A stretch of 64,000 bases of DNA from positions 1-64,000 of the forward strand of contig NZ_QOLB01000077.1 in assembly GCF_003333265.1 (NCBI RefSeq), given 5' to 3'. Below the pieces are notes generated by a model that did not search any database, was not told the DNA's origin, and saw nothing but the letters and a program-made list of their open reading frames with translations. This DNA is from Candidatus Halocynthiibacter alkanivorans (GTDB lineage: Bacteria > Pseudomonadota > Alphaproteobacteria > Rhodobacterales > Rhodobacteraceae). The position numbers and the translations under genes are program-made. How positions within the stretch are numbered: position 1 is the first letter of the stretch; every line of letters starts with the position of its first letter. This document shows, in pieces, positions 35,807 to 44,662 of this stretch.

Positions 35807-37123
35807 CTAAAAGCCCGGCCCCATGACATAGTCGGGCAGCCAGGTGGCCAGTCCGGGGAACAGGCTGAGCAGAATGATCGCCAGCACCATACAGCCCACA
35901 TAGGGCAGCGAGCCGGTGAGGATGGTTTTTAGTGAAATGTCCGGCGCGATACCGTTGATCACATAGAGGTTGAGCCCCACCGGCGGCGAGATCAGCCCGA
36001 TCTCCATATTGATGGTCAGCACCACCGCAAACCAGATCGGGTCAAATCCGGCGGTCACGATGATCGGCAGCAGGATCGGCGCCGCCATCAGGATCACTGC
36101 GACCGGCGGCAGAAAAAATCCGGCAATCAGCAGGAAGATGTTCACCGCCAGCATCAAGACCCAGCGGTTCACATCCAGCGTACCGATCCATTCCGCAATC
36201 GACTGGGTGATATAGAGGCTGGACAACATATAGGAGAACACCCCGGCGGCGGCGATGATGAACAGGATCATTACGCTTTCTTTGGTGCTGTCGCGCAGCA
36301 CCAGCCACAGGTCCCGCGGGTGCCACAGTTTGTAGATCACCACCGCGACCAACAGGGTTAAAAGCGCGCCGACGGCAGCCGTTTCGGACGGCGTGGCGAT
36401 GCCACCATACATGGCGTAGAGCACCCCAAGGATGATGGCGAGAAAGGGCAGCACCCGGGGCAGGATTTCGAAGCGTTCTTTCCAGCTGTAGCTGCTGGCG
36501 TTGAGAAGCGCGCTGTTGCCCGATTTCCAGGTTGAATAGAGCGACCAGGCCATAAACAGACTGACCAGCATGAACCCCGGGATTACCCCGGCAAGGAACA
36601 GGCGGCCAATCGAGGTTTCAGTGGCGATGCCGTAGACAATCATGGTCACTGAGGGCGGGATCAGAATGCCCAGCGTGCCGCCTGCGGCAATGGAGCCGGC
36701 GGCGACACCATCGGGGTACCCCCGTTTGCGCATTTCCGGGATGCCCATTTTGCCAATGGCGGCACAGGTTGCCGGGCTGGATCCGGACATGGCGGCAAAC
36801 AGGGCACAGGCGCCCAGGTTTGATATCACCAGGCCGCCGGGAATTCTCGTCAGCCAGCGTTCCAGCGCCTCGTAAAGATCGGCTCCGGCCCGGGTCGACG
36901 CGATGGAGGAGCCCATAATGATAAACATCGGAATGGACAGCAGGGCGAAATTGTCGAGTTTGCCAAACAGGATCTCGGGCATCAGCTCGAGCGAGCGCAT
37001 GCCGTCAAACACCATCAGAAACCCTGCGGACACAATCAGCAGCCCAAGGGCAACTGAGACGCCGGAGAACAGCACAAAGATGGTGGCCGCCGCAACAAGG
37101 GCGCCCAGTATCAGCGGATCCAT
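35807..37123 (-). CDS. TRAP transporter large permease (DctM)
   Basis: A 438-aa DctM-family membrane protein with about twelve helices, the core of a tripartite ATP-independent periplasmic transporter. Motifs MSGSSPATCAAIGKMGIPEMRKRGY (split: MSGSSPATCAAIG, GIPEMRKRGYP) and GTLGILIPPSVTMIVYG are standard. The ATG shares one base with the dctQ stop (TGATG). Third gene of a dctPQM operon divergent from a GntR regulator. Confidence 0.93.
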   Translation of the reverse strand: MDPLILGALVAAATIFVLFSGVSVALGLLIVSAGFLMVFDGMRSLELMPEILFGKLDNFALLSIPMFIIMGSSIASTRAGADLYEALERWLTRIPGGLVISNLGACALFAAMSGSSPATCAAIGKMGIPEMRKRGYPDGVAAGSIAAGGTLGILIPPSVTMIVYGIATETSIGRLFLAGVIPGFMLVSLFMAWSLYSTWKSGNSALLNASSYSWKERFEILPRVLPFLAIILGVLYAMYGGIATPSETAAVGALLTLLVAVVIYKLWHPRDLWLVLRDSTKESVMILFIIAAAGVFSYMLSSLYITQSIAEWIGTLDVNRWVLMLAVNIFLLIAGFFLPPVAVILMAAPILLPIIVTAGFDPIWFAVVLTINMEIGLISPPVGLNLYVINGIAPDISLKTILTGSLPYVGCMVLAIILLSLFPGLATWLPDYVMGPGF

Positions 37124-37671
37124 CAGCTGTCCTCCAGATCAAAAGGGTGATCGATATTCAGCACCACGGCCACCAGATCGGCGATCAGCTGCAACAGGTA
37201 GAGGCCAAACCCAACCGGCAGCGCCAGATAGGGGATCCACAGGCGCACGCCCCAGATGGTGTCCGAACGCCAGCCCTTTTCCCAGGCGTATAACCAGTAG
37301 TCAAACCCATACCAGAACATCAGTGCGACGATGGCGCAGGACACTGTCAGCGTCACAATAGCCAGCAGCTTACGGGCGCGGCGCGGCAGGGAAATCGGGA
37401 TCAGATCGACATTCACATGGCCGCGCAGTCGCTGCACATAGGGCAGACCGATCAGGGTGGCCGCGACCACCAGATAGACCACCGCTTCGGTTTGCCAGAT
37501 GGTCGAACCATTCAGCACAAAACGGACAAATATCATTTCGCAGGTGATGGCGACTGCCGCCACGATCATCGCCGCCGAGCACCATCCGGCGAGAGTAGAA
37601 ATAGCAGCCACGGCGCGCAGCAGCGGGTTGTTCCCTGCAGGCGCCATGACGGCAGCACTATGGCCAGCCAT
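37123..37671 (-). CDS. TRAP transporter small permease (DctQ)
   Basis: A 182-aa protein with four membrane helices, from the DctQ family that pairs with DctM. The start is the ATG at 37669-37671 preceded by GAAGGAAG; a TTG further upstream (37686) would place that ribosome site inside the gene. It overlaps dctM by one base and follows dctP after a hairpin. Confidence 0.9.
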   Translation of the reverse strand: MAGHSAAVMAPAGNNPLLRAVAAISTLAGWCSAAMIVAAVAITCEMIFVRFVLNGSTIWQTEAVVYLVVAATLIGLPYVQRLRGHVNVDLIPISLPRRARKLLAIVTLTVSCAIVALMFWYGFDYWLYAWEKGWRSDTIWGVRLWIPYLALPVGFGLYLLQLIADLVAVVLNIDHPFDLEDS

Positions 37672-37703
37672 CGTGTCTTCCTTCAATGTTCAGAAAATTG
37701 GGT

Positions 37704-37732
37704 GCAGGCGACACGTTGCTGGCGTCGCCTGC
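37704..37732 (-). terminator. Hairpin between dctP and dctQ
   Basis: Stem GCAGGCGAC (37704-37712) and GTCGCCTGC (37724-37732), 8 bp after the dctP stop. On the minus strand it is followed by ACCCAATTTTC. It is probably a partial terminator or 3' stabiliser for the binding-protein message. Confidence 0.6.
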
Positions 37733-37739
37733 GGAAGAA

Positions 37740-38735
37740 TTATTCGACCGCCAGTGCCATATCCAGCAACATCTGACCGTCCGGCACATCCTCGACAAAG
37801 GATTTGTAGGACGTTTCCTGAGCAATCGCACGCCAGGCTTCAAAATCCGCCGCTGTCATCTCGGCGATTTCCACACCGGCCTCGCGGTAAACCGCAACTG
37901 AAGCCGCGTCCTGTTTCTTGGCCTCTTCCAGATAGAAAGCTTCAGCCTTGGCAGAAGCGGCCATAAGCGCGTCCTGCTGCGCCGCATTCAGGCCTTCAAA
38001 GGTGGATTTGTTCATCAGCAGGGGCTGATACATGAACCACAACGCCACATCCGCTGCAGGGGTGTAACAGCTGGCCTGCTCATAGATGCGATAGGACACA
38101 AAGGAAGAAGACGACGTATTGGCCGCGTTCAGCACGCCGGTCTGCATCGCGTTGTAGATTTCTGACGACGCCATTGAGGCGATCGAAGCGCCCGCCCCGG
38201 CGAGCATCTGTTCGAACGACTTGCCTGCTGCGCGGATTTGCAAGCCGGCGACATCTTCCGGGCTGGTGATGCATTTGTCTTTGCCGACAAATCCCCCGGC
38301 CAGATAACCGCGCACCAGCGTGATCACGTCATCTTCGGCCATTTTTTCTTCAAGCGCCTGCATGAAGGGCGACCTGCTCAGCCGCGCGGCATGGTCGAGG
38401 TTTTTCACCAGGCCAGGCATCAGGGTGAGGTTATAGGCCGGTTGCTGGCCACCGGCATAGCTCAGCGGCAGAATGGTCATGTCGAGCTGGCCCCGGCTCA
38501 ACGGTTTGTACTGTTCACGCGGCTTAAACAGCGATTTTGAGCCGAATATCTTGATTTCCATGTCAACATCTGCAGCGGCAACCTCATCGGCGACCATTTG
38601 CGCGACCTGGTTGCGGATGTCTTTGTTTGACCATTGGTGCGACAGGCGCAGCTCGACCGAAGCAGCGGCATTGGCGGCGCCGGACATCACCATCAGCGCG
38701 ATCGTGGCCGCTGCAGTAAGCAAATTCCGTCTCAT
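37740..38735 (-). CDS. TRAP transporter solute-binding protein (DctP)
   Basis: A 331-aa periplasmic receptor with a signal peptide (about 1-24, ends ANAA). The DctP fold shows in LSHQWSNKD near the N terminus and the ligand-contact helix LQIRAAGKSFEQMLAGAGA, where the conserved Arg salt-bridges a substrate carboxylate. The ATG at 38733-38735 follows GGAGGAAGAT. It is first in dctPQM and divergent from the GntR gene with a shared operator-like palindrome. The ligand is an organic acid of unknown identity. Confidence 0.92.
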   Translation of the reverse strand: MRRNLLTAAATIALMVMSGAANAAASVELRLSHQWSNKDIRNQVAQMVADEVAAADVDMEIKIFGSKSLFKPREQYKPLSRGQLDMTILPLSYAGGQQPAYNLTLMPGLVKNLDHAARLSRSPFMQALEEKMAEDDVITLVRGYLAGGFVGKDKCITSPEDVAGLQIRAAGKSFEQMLAGAGASIASMASSEIYNAMQTGVLNAANTSSSSFVSYRIYEQASCYTPAADVALWFMYQPLLMNKSTFEGLNAAQQDALMAASAKAEAFYLEEAKKQDAASVAVYREAGVEIAEMTAADFEAWRAIAQETSYKSFVEDVPDGQMLLDMALAVE

Positions 38736-38822
38736 ATCTTCCTCCAAAATTCATGCCCGGGTCAATTTGCGTCCGGGCTACGGCGCCAACTTTTCCGTTC
38801 CAAGAATTCAAAGTCAACGATT

Positions 38823-38832
38823 TTGTATACAA
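38823..38832. promoter_or_regulatory. GntR-type operator (TTGTATACAA)
   Basis: A perfect 10-bp palindrome TTGTATACAA in the 143-bp gap between divergent dctP and gntR, 46 bp ahead of the gntR start. Short A/T-ended palindromes containing GTATAC are typical of FCD-subfamily GntR regulators, so this is the likely autoregulatory site. Confidence 0.6.
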
Positions 38833-38878
38833 TATCGCCTGTCTTGCACGCAGAATGTCGCGATGATAGGACTTCGCT

Positions 38879-39541
38879 ATGAATGTAAAACGTGCCGATA
38901 CAATTGCAGACGCGTTGGAAGAGCGGATATTTACCGGTGAATTCGGCGACGGAGAACGGTTGGATGAAATCCGGCTGGCGACGGAGTTCGGCGTGTCCCG
39001 CACCCCGGTCAGAGAGGCGCTTCAAAGGCTGGTGGCCTCCGGCATGGCCAGACATCTGCCGCGCCGGGGCGTGTTTGTACGCCAGCCCGGCCCGGTTGAA
39101 CTGATGGAAATGTTCGAGACCATGGCCGAAATCGAAGGCGTCTGCGGCCGGCTGGCCACGCTCCGGATTTCGGAGCAGGCGCTTGGCAGGCTTGAAGCGG
39201 CAAACACCCGTTGTCAGGCAGCCGTTGAGAGCAATGACGCGGATGGGTATTATCGTGAAAACGAGCGATTCCATCATGTTATCTACCAGCAGGCGGGTAA
39301 TTCCTTTCTTGAGCAAGAGGCGCTTCGCCTGCATCGCCGCCTCAAACCCTTTCGCAGAATTCAGTTGCGTCTGCGCGGGCGGATGGCGCAATCCATGCGC
39401 GAACATCAGGCCATCGTTGCAGCGCTGAAAGCCGGGGACGCTGAGCGCGCCGCCAAAGCTTTGCGCGAGCATGTGGCGATACAGGGCGAGAAGTTTCACC
39501 TTCTGATGTCACGCCTGAAGCCTGAGGCGAACGAGGTCTGA
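38879..39541 (+). CDS. GntR family transcriptional regulator (FCD subfamily)
   Basis: A 220-aa regulator with an N-terminal winged helix (about 5-75: LDEIRLATEFGVSRTPVREALQRL, shown in two parts as LDEIRLATEFGVSRTPV and REALQRL) and an all-helical FCD ligand domain (about 80-205). The domain carries the spaced His/Asp residues that usually bind metal (ERFHHVIYQQAGN, MREHQAIVAAL). It is divergent from dctPQM, which it very probably controls in response to an organic acid. Confidence 0.93.
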   Translation: MNVKRADTIADALEERIFTGEFGDGERLDEIRLATEFGVSRTPVREALQRLVASGMARHLPRRGVFVRQPGPVELMEMFETMAEIEGVCGRLATLRISEQALGRLEAANTRCQAAVESNDADGYYRENERFHHVIYQQAGNSFLEQEALRLHRRLKPFRRIQLRLRGRMAQSMREHQAIVAALKAGDAERAAKALREHVAIQGEKFHLLMSRLKPEANEV

Positions 39542-39720
39542 GTCCCGACCGCCGCCAGAGTCTTTTTGTTGATTTTGAGCCAGGTGACGCCGGTCGCGCA
39601 GCTCGCTGATGGAGATGATCTCCGACCCGGAGCTATTGCGTCCGGGGCATCAGGCGCTGCCCCCGGCCCCAGCCCACCTGTTGCTCTGGTCGCGGACCCT
39701 GCCCGTGGCCAGTTGACCCG

Positions 39721-40043
39721 GTGAAACAGGCGGGTGCGCCGGACACCAGCGAAGCCTCGCTTTCCGTTGCGCAGCAGAAGTTGGAGGAGTTGACCAAAGC
39801 GCTGTCGATCGATGCGGATGTCAGCGTCATGGCCGGGCGCAAATTGCCCCGTCATTCCCCGTAGGCGCCAGCGAACATACGGTTCCTGCAGAAGCCCACG
39901 CGCGGCGTAGATGCCTGCGCCAAACGCGAAATTTCCGCGTTGATCCTGAACCCGAAAGAACAGAGCAAATGCGTCCTGACGAAGCCCTCAGACCTGCCGG
40001 AAATTCCGGGCATCAGTGACCGTATTCTGGTGATGTCGAATGG
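39721..40043 (+). pseudogene. Relic of a sugar ABC transporter ATP-binding protein (RbsA/MglA type)
   Basis: In one frame the sequence reads SLSVAQQKLEELTKALSIDA (39757-39816), then a TAG at 39862-39864, then KPTRGVDACAKREISALIL and LPEIPGISDRILVMSNG. The first part matches the segment after the signature motif of the N-terminal ATPase of RbsA-like proteins. The second matches the DEPTRGVDVGAK ... SSELPEIxGxSDRILVM block of the C-terminal ATPase, with the DE replaced and most of the protein missing. It is clearly non-functional. Confidence 0.75.
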
Positions 40044-40346
40044 CCCAACGCGGTCTTTGCCATTAACGAACTGATGGCCATCAGTGCGACCCATTATTTG
40101 CCGGCGCGTGTCGCAGACGTGCCCGGGCATATGTCCGATATTGGCGACGATGATATCGAACTGGCATCCTATATGACGCCGTCGCTGACCTCCTTGCGGC
40201 AGCCGGGAATCGAATTCGGCTATCAGTCGGCTACACCGTTGACCGGTCACCTGGAAAAACAGCAACAGCCGCCGTCCGAAACTGTCCGGGATCCGCAGTT
40301 GATAATCCGCGAAAGTGTTGGCGAAAAGCCCGCCGGCACCGGCTGA
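40044..40346 (+). pseudogene. Relic of a LacI-family regulator, C-terminal part
   Basis: An open frame of 100 codons ending in TGA at 40344-40346 reads PNAVFAINELMAISATHYLP, then IGDDDIELASYMTPSLTSLR and LIIRESVGEKP. These match the end of LacI/GalR sugar-binding domains (FAxNDLMAxGA ... GFDDIELAxYxTPxLTTVRQP ... ELVxRxST). The N-terminal DNA-binding domain is absent and the frame begins exactly where the ABC relic ends, so the two were joined by deletion. Confidence 0.78.
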
Positions 40347-40843
40347 GGACAGCGCGGCGCTGTCGACGGCTCGCTGAAAGCGTTCAACCGGATCGCCCGG
40401 CTGGTCCGCCCGTCCCCACTGTTTTCCTCACCGGAGTCCCGATGACGCCCTCGCGCCGCTAATTGTGCAAACACAAACTCGTGGCAACCCCGCAGCCGAA
40501 AACCAGGCGTCAAAATAGCGCCAAGTGCTTCCGGGTGATGACACGGGCCATCCCCCCTCACGGTGTTGTCAAAACCAGTGATTTTTTCACCAATGCCCGG
40601 GCGCCACATGTGCAGGACAACCGGGTTTTGAGGCCCGCCTGGTGGTCGCTCATCGCAGTGTTGTGCAGTTTAGCAAGCCCGGGACGAACCAACAGCGAAA
40701 TTGGGCGACCAATCAAAACCTCCCTGACTGACCATTGAACCTCAATTATACAAAATGCCGCATATGCAATTTTGTCTGTCAAAAAATACCGAATCTCTCT
40801 AAAAATGGATTAGTTTGAGCCTCTTTTCGGTTTCAGCTCCCAG

Positions 40844-40863
40844 ATTATTGGTCGACCAATAAT
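40844..40863. promoter_or_regulatory. Perfect 20-bp palindrome, candidate GntR-type operator
   Basis: ATTATTGGTCGACCAATAAT is an exact 20-bp palindrome about 405 bp ahead of the third TRAP operon. The TTGGTC-GACCAA core resembles operators of FCD-subfamily GntR regulators such as LldR and PdhR (TTGGTnnnACCAA). No regulator gene is adjacent. The GntR at 38.9 kb or a distant protein could bind. It could also be the operator left from the lost sugar locus. Confidence 0.55.
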
Positions 40864-41267
40864 GCTTCACAGCAGTCAGAGGGGGGATTTTTACTGGTTT
40901 CAGTCTGATCGTGCATTCACGTTGCAAAGCGTCAGGACACCCGCTGAAACATGTGTACCAGCGGCACGAGCGACGTCTGAAAACCGCTTCTGCCGCACGC
41001 CAGAACTGGACTGAGAACCTGATGAACCCATACTCCGCATAACAACAGGAACACCGAGAGGCCAAAACAAGCACAGGCAGAAAATGTGATCCCGGGGCCG
41101 CCAACGTTTGCTAAAGCCAGGGCCCGGATACTGAAGTGATAGTTTGCGGCGGGAATTTCCGCGCCGACACCAATGATTGACCACAACATTTTCAATCCCG
41201 ACGCCCGCACAGGAGCAAAACCGTGGCGCAGCAGATGCATACAGAAAATGACACAGGGAAATTACGC

Positions 41268-42332
41268 ATGAAAAAACTTTCAATTCTGGCCGCCGCCGCA
41301 GCCACCGTCTCGACGCTCGCGACGTCTGCCTGGGCGGATCACACCATCACGTTGCGCATTGGGTCCGGCCATCCGCCAGGCGTCGTTTATGCCGGGCTAA
41401 TGATCGACTATTTCCAAACCGAGCTGAAAAGTCGCGTCGAAGCCCAAACCCCCCACAAGATCAACTTTGTCGAAGGGTATTCCGGCTCGATCGTAAAAGT
41501 GACCGAAGTTCTGGAAGGGGTTCAGGACGGCATTCTGGACATCGGCGGATTTTGTTTCTGTTTTGAGCCCTCCAACCTGCCGCTGCACGCGTTTCAGGTG
41601 ATGTTGCCCTTTGGCACGATGGACCCGGTAACCTCGCTGAAGATTGCCCAGGAAGTCTATGACGAAGTGCCGTATCTGACCGACGTTTTCCCGGATAAAT
41701 TCAACCAGATCCTGCTCTCCCGGATCGCTGACGGCGGCTACAACCTGGGCACCTCCTTTGCCTGGGACGAACTTTCGGATCTGAAAGACCAGAAAATCGC
41801 CGGCGCCGGGCTAAACCTCAACTGGCTGGAATACGGCGGTGTCTCGCCGGTGCAATCCTCGCTTGCGACGGCCTATACCGAGATGAAAACCAATGTCTAT
41901 GAGGGCTGGATCATGTTCCCCTCTGCCTGGGTGAACCTGAAACTGTATGAGCCCGGTCCGTTTTACACCTTGATCGGGTTTGGCTCGATGACCTGGCACG
42001 GGCTGACGATCAACAAAGACACCTATAACGAATTGCCAGCTGACGTGCAGGCGATCCTGCTGGAAGTCGGCAAGGATTTTGAGCAGATCACCGGCAGCGT
42101 CAATCTTTCGGAATATGACAAGCAAATTTCGACGCTGAATGAGATTATCACCGTCAATGAGATTTCGCCGGAGGTCCGGGCAGCCTGGGCTGAATCGCTT
42201 GCGGGCTGGCCACAGACCCTGGCCGATGATCTGGAAGCCCAGGGGTTGCCTGCGAAACAGGTTCTGAACCTGGTGCTGGATCGGGCAGAGGCCAATGGCT
42301 ACGACTGGCCGGTGCGCTACCAAATCGAGTGA
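41268..42332 (+). CDS. TRAP transporter solute-binding protein (DctP family)
   Basis: A 354-aa periplasmic binding protein with a signal peptide (about 1-23, ends SAWA). It opens HTITLRIGSGHPPGVVYAGL and shows family segments VNLKLYEPGPFYTLIGFGSM near residue 245. An earlier in-frame start (41223) would add a hydrophilic leader before the signal peptide, so ATG 41268 is preferred. It heads a dctPQM-DUF1330 operon. The conserved Arg contact expected for carboxylate ligands is less obvious than in the other DctP here. Confidence 0.9.
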   Translation: MKKLSILAAAAATVSTLATSAWADHTITLRIGSGHPPGVVYAGLMIDYFQTELKSRVEAQTPHKINFVEGYSGSIVKVTEVLEGVQDGILDIGGFCFCFEPSNLPLHAFQVMLPFGTMDPVTSLKIAQEVYDEVPYLTDVFPDKFNQILLSRIADGGYNLGTSFAWDELSDLKDQKIAGAGLNLNWLEYGGVSPVQSSLATAYTEMKTNVYEGWIMFPSAWVNLKLYEPGPFYTLIGFGSMTWHGLTINKDTYNELPADVQAILLEVGKDFEQITGSVNLSEYDKQISTLNEIITVNEISPEVRAAWAESLAGWPQTLADDLEAQGLPAKQVLNLVLDRAEANGYDWPVRYQIE

Positions 42333-42339
42333 CTTATGC

Positions 42340-42370
42340 GGGCGCACGGCACGTTCGTGCGCCCCTTTTT
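42340..42370 (+). terminator. Attenuator hairpin between TRAP binding protein and DctQ
   Basis: Perfect 9-bp stem GGGCGCACG (42340-42348) and CGTGCGCCC (42356-42364), then CTTTTT. It lies 8 bp after the binding-protein stop and 19 bp before dctQ. It has full intrinsic terminator architecture inside an operon, so it probably sets the ratio of binding protein to permease. Confidence 0.8.
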
Positions 42371-42388
42371 GATTTCCGGGAGGGTTGA

Positions 42389-42889
42389 ATGTTCCTGATA
42401 CGCACCGCTGACAGGCTGACAAAATTGATGATGATCCTTGGTGCGGCCTGGGCCTTTATCCTTTGTTTTTTTATCCTTGCCGACATCATTTTCCGCGCTT
42501 TGAACGTGCCGCTTTATGGCACCAAAGAGATCGTTGCAAATTCGGTCGTAATGATCCTGTTCCTGCAGGTCGGTTTCGCGGTGCGCAGTAAGTCTATGCT
42601 GCGTGCCGACTTTCTGGTGGTGATGTTTCCGCCGAAACTTCAGAAGGCGTTGCTGATCCTGAGCTATTTGCTCGGCGCGCTGTTTTTTCTTTACCTGCTT
42701 AAAGCGGGCATCAAACCGGCTTTGCGTTCGTTCGCCAATGGCGAATTTGACGGTGAAGGCGCGTTGCGGGTGCCGGTCTGGCCCACACGTTTTGCCATAT
42801 TGCTCGGCGCCGGCCTCGCGGGCGTCAATTACCTCATTCTGATGGTGATCGAATTTCTTGACCTGCAGGTCGAGCGACTGGACCTTTGA
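42389..42889 (+). CDS. TRAP transporter small permease (DctQ)
   Basis: A 166-aa membrane protein with four helices (about 12-38, 50-68, 85-105 and 128-150), DctQ family. The ATG follows GGGAGGG. Sits between the binding protein and DctM genes and completes the tripartite transporter. Confidence 0.9.
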   Translation: MFLIRTADRLTKLMMILGAAWAFILCFFILADIIFRALNVPLYGTKEIVANSVVMILFLQVGFAVRSKSMLRADFLVVMFPPKLQKALLILSYLLGALFFLYLLKAGIKPALRSFANGEFDGEGALRVPVWPTRFAILLGAGLAGVNYLILMVIEFLDLQVERLDL

Positions 42890-42904
42890 TGAACGGAATA
42901 GCCT

Positions 42905-44260
42905 GTGTTTGATTTCTCCACCGCACTTCTTATTATCGCGCTGCTCTTTGGTCTGGTTTTCATGGGGGTTCATGTTGTGGTTGCGCTTGGCATTGCCAGT
43001 GCTGTCGGCATCTACATGGTCACCGGCAAGCTGAGAATCGTTGAGGCCACAATGGCCTCCACAGCGGCGGAAGCGCTGCGGGATTTCACCTTTGCCGTCA
43101 TTCCCCTGTTCATGCTGATGGGCGAGTTTATTGGGCGATCCGGGGCGATCGGCGACATTTATGTGGCGATCAACCGGGGGTTGCGGCGCATTCCGGCACG
43201 GCTGGCGATTGCGACCGTGCTTGGCAATACCGTGTTTTCATTTGTCACCGGGGTTTCAATCGCATCTGCCGCCGCCTTCTCCAGGATCTCTTATCCGGAG
43301 ATGAAAAAACACGGTTACAACCCCGGTTTTGCGCTGGGTGCCATTGCCGGGTCCAGCTGTCTGGGCATGTTAATCCCGCCCTCGGTTCTGATGATCGTCT
43401 GGGGAATTCTGACCGAGCAGTCGATTGGCCGCCTGTTCCTGGCCGGTGTACTACCCGGGGCGTTGCTGGCAAGCATGTTTATACTCTATATTCTGGCGAC
43501 AGCGTATCTGCGCCCGGAAAAGGTCGGTGCGGGCCGGGACCAGTTCCCCGCGGTATCAGAGGCCGCTGACAATCCGGGCAACGCGGTCTCTTCGACAAGT
43601 ACTGAAGTTGGGGTATTCACCTCGTTTGCCGGCGTGGGTGGCATCATCGCCGCGGTGCTGGGCGGCATCTGGTGGGGAGTGTTCACCCCCACCGAGGGCG
43701 CCGGCGCTGGCGCGGCGCTTGCGTTGATCCTGGCCTTTTTCAAAGGCATGAACCTGCGCGGGTTTATCAACGCCGTCTATTCCGTCGGTAAAACGGCAGC
43801 TCCGATAATGGTGTTGCTGCTGACCGCCGCGCTCTATTCCCGTACCCTGGCGATGACCGGTATCACCTCAGCTATCCGGTCGTTTTTCATTGAGTCCGGA
43901 CTGCAGCCCTGGAGCGTGTTGGCGATCATCGTAATGATCTGGTTTGTGCTGGGCATGATCATCGATTCCATCTCGATCATGTTGCTGACCGTGCCGATTG
44001 TAGAGCCGGTAGCAATGTCCTTTGGCTTTGACCAGCTGAGCTTTGCGATCACCGGCATCATTGCCATTGAAGCTGGCTTACTGACGCCGCCGTTCGGGCT
44101 GCTTGTCTATACGGTCAAAGCCGCGATTCAGGATGACGACGTCGGAGTGCAACACATATTCATGGCCTCGATCCCCTACTGGGCGATCATGTTGCTTGCT
44201 GTGTTGCTGGTCGTGGCCTTCCCAGGAATTGCAAACTTTTTACCCGACTCCCTGATGTAA
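42905..44260 (+). CDS. TRAP transporter large permease (DctM)
   Basis: A 451-aa DctM-family protein with about twelve helices. Typical blocks include FTFAVIPLFMLMGEFIGRSG, GSSCLGMLIPPSVLMIVWGI and EAGLLTPPFGLLVYTVK. A hydrophilic loop of about 40 residues (near 205-245) divides the two halves. The start is GTG (42905) preceded by GGAA. It is followed after 24 bp by the DUF1330 gene. Confidence 0.92.
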   Translation: MFDFSTALLIIALLFGLVFMGVHVVVALGIASAVGIYMVTGKLRIVEATMASTAAEALRDFTFAVIPLFMLMGEFIGRSGAIGDIYVAINRGLRRIPARLAIATVLGNTVFSFVTGVSIASAAAFSRISYPEMKKHGYNPGFALGAIAGSSCLGMLIPPSVLMIVWGILTEQSIGRLFLAGVLPGALLASMFILYILATAYLRPEKVGAGRDQFPAVSEAADNPGNAVSSTSTEVGVFTSFAGVGGIIAAVLGGIWWGVFTPTEGAGAGAALALILAFFKGMNLRGFINAVYSVGKTAAPIMVLLLTAALYSRTLAMTGITSAIRSFFIESGLQPWSVLAIIVMIWFVLGMIIDSISIMLLTVPIVEPVAMSFGFDQLSFAITGIIAIEAGLLTPPFGLLVYTVKAAIQDDDVGVQHIFMASIPYWAIMLLAVLLVVAFPGIANFLPDSLM

Positions 44261-44284
44261 CTGACTGAAAGAATGGAATACCCA

Positions 44285-44590
44285 ATGCCCGCCTACTGGA
44301 TTGCACGATCTAAAATAAACGACCCTGTCGCCTATAAAAAATACACCGATCAGGTTCCGGCCATCATCAAGAAATACGGCGGGAAGGTTCTGGCGCGCGG
44401 CGGAAACTTTCAGATCATGGAAGGCCCTAAAAAGTTCCACCGGTTCATCGTCATTGAATTTGCAACCATGGCAGACGGGGTCAACTGTTTTCAGTCCGCT
44501 GAATATGATGCGGCGGCCGTACATCGTCGGGAAAACGGCGCCGGAGAAGTTGAAACTATTATGGTGGAAAGTGGCGACGCCACGGTCTGA
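44285..44590 (+). CDS. DUF1330 domain-containing protein
   Basis: A 101-aa dimeric alpha/beta-barrel-like protein of the DUF1330 family, beginning MPAYWIARSKINDPVAYKKY. An ATG 12 bp upstream (44273) is also possible. The family (EthD/ABM-like ferredoxin fold) is uncharacterised and often accompanies catabolic operons. It is the last gene of the third TRAP operon and is closed by a bidirectional terminator. Confidence 0.85.
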   Translation: MPAYWIARSKINDPVAYKKYTDQVPAIIKKYGGKVLARGGNFQIMEGPKKFHRFIVIEFATMADGVNCFQSAEYDAAAVHRRENGAGEVETIMVESGDATV

Positions 44591-44637
44591 CCACACAAGG
44601 CTGGGGGAAAGACACTGCCGCACTCCCAACTGAACTG

Positions 44638-44661
44638 ACCGGGTGCCCTCTGGCGCCCGGT
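44638..44661. terminator. Bidirectional terminator DUF1330 / SDR
   Basis: Stem ACCGGGTGCC (44638-44647) and GGCGCCCGGT (44652-44661) with a CTCT loop and one G-T wobble, between convergent genes. T-rich sequence follows on the plus strand (TTCAGCCTTTT). Confidence 0.7.
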
Positions 44662-44662
44662 T

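Larger units (their letters stand above)
39542..41267. other. Long region of gene relics
   Basis: About 1.7 kb without an intact gene. It contains relics of a sugar ABC transporter ATPase and a LacI regulator (reported separately), then 40347-40780, in which I recognise nothing, and finally the promoter region of the third TRAP operon with a perfect palindrome. The content looks like the site of an old deletion that fused two ends of a former sugar-uptake locus. Confidence 0.7.

Noticed and set aside
40463-41283. Short frames on both strands upstream of the third TRAP operon
   Set aside because: They cross the palindrome and promoter region and resemble no family. I treat this as non-coding.
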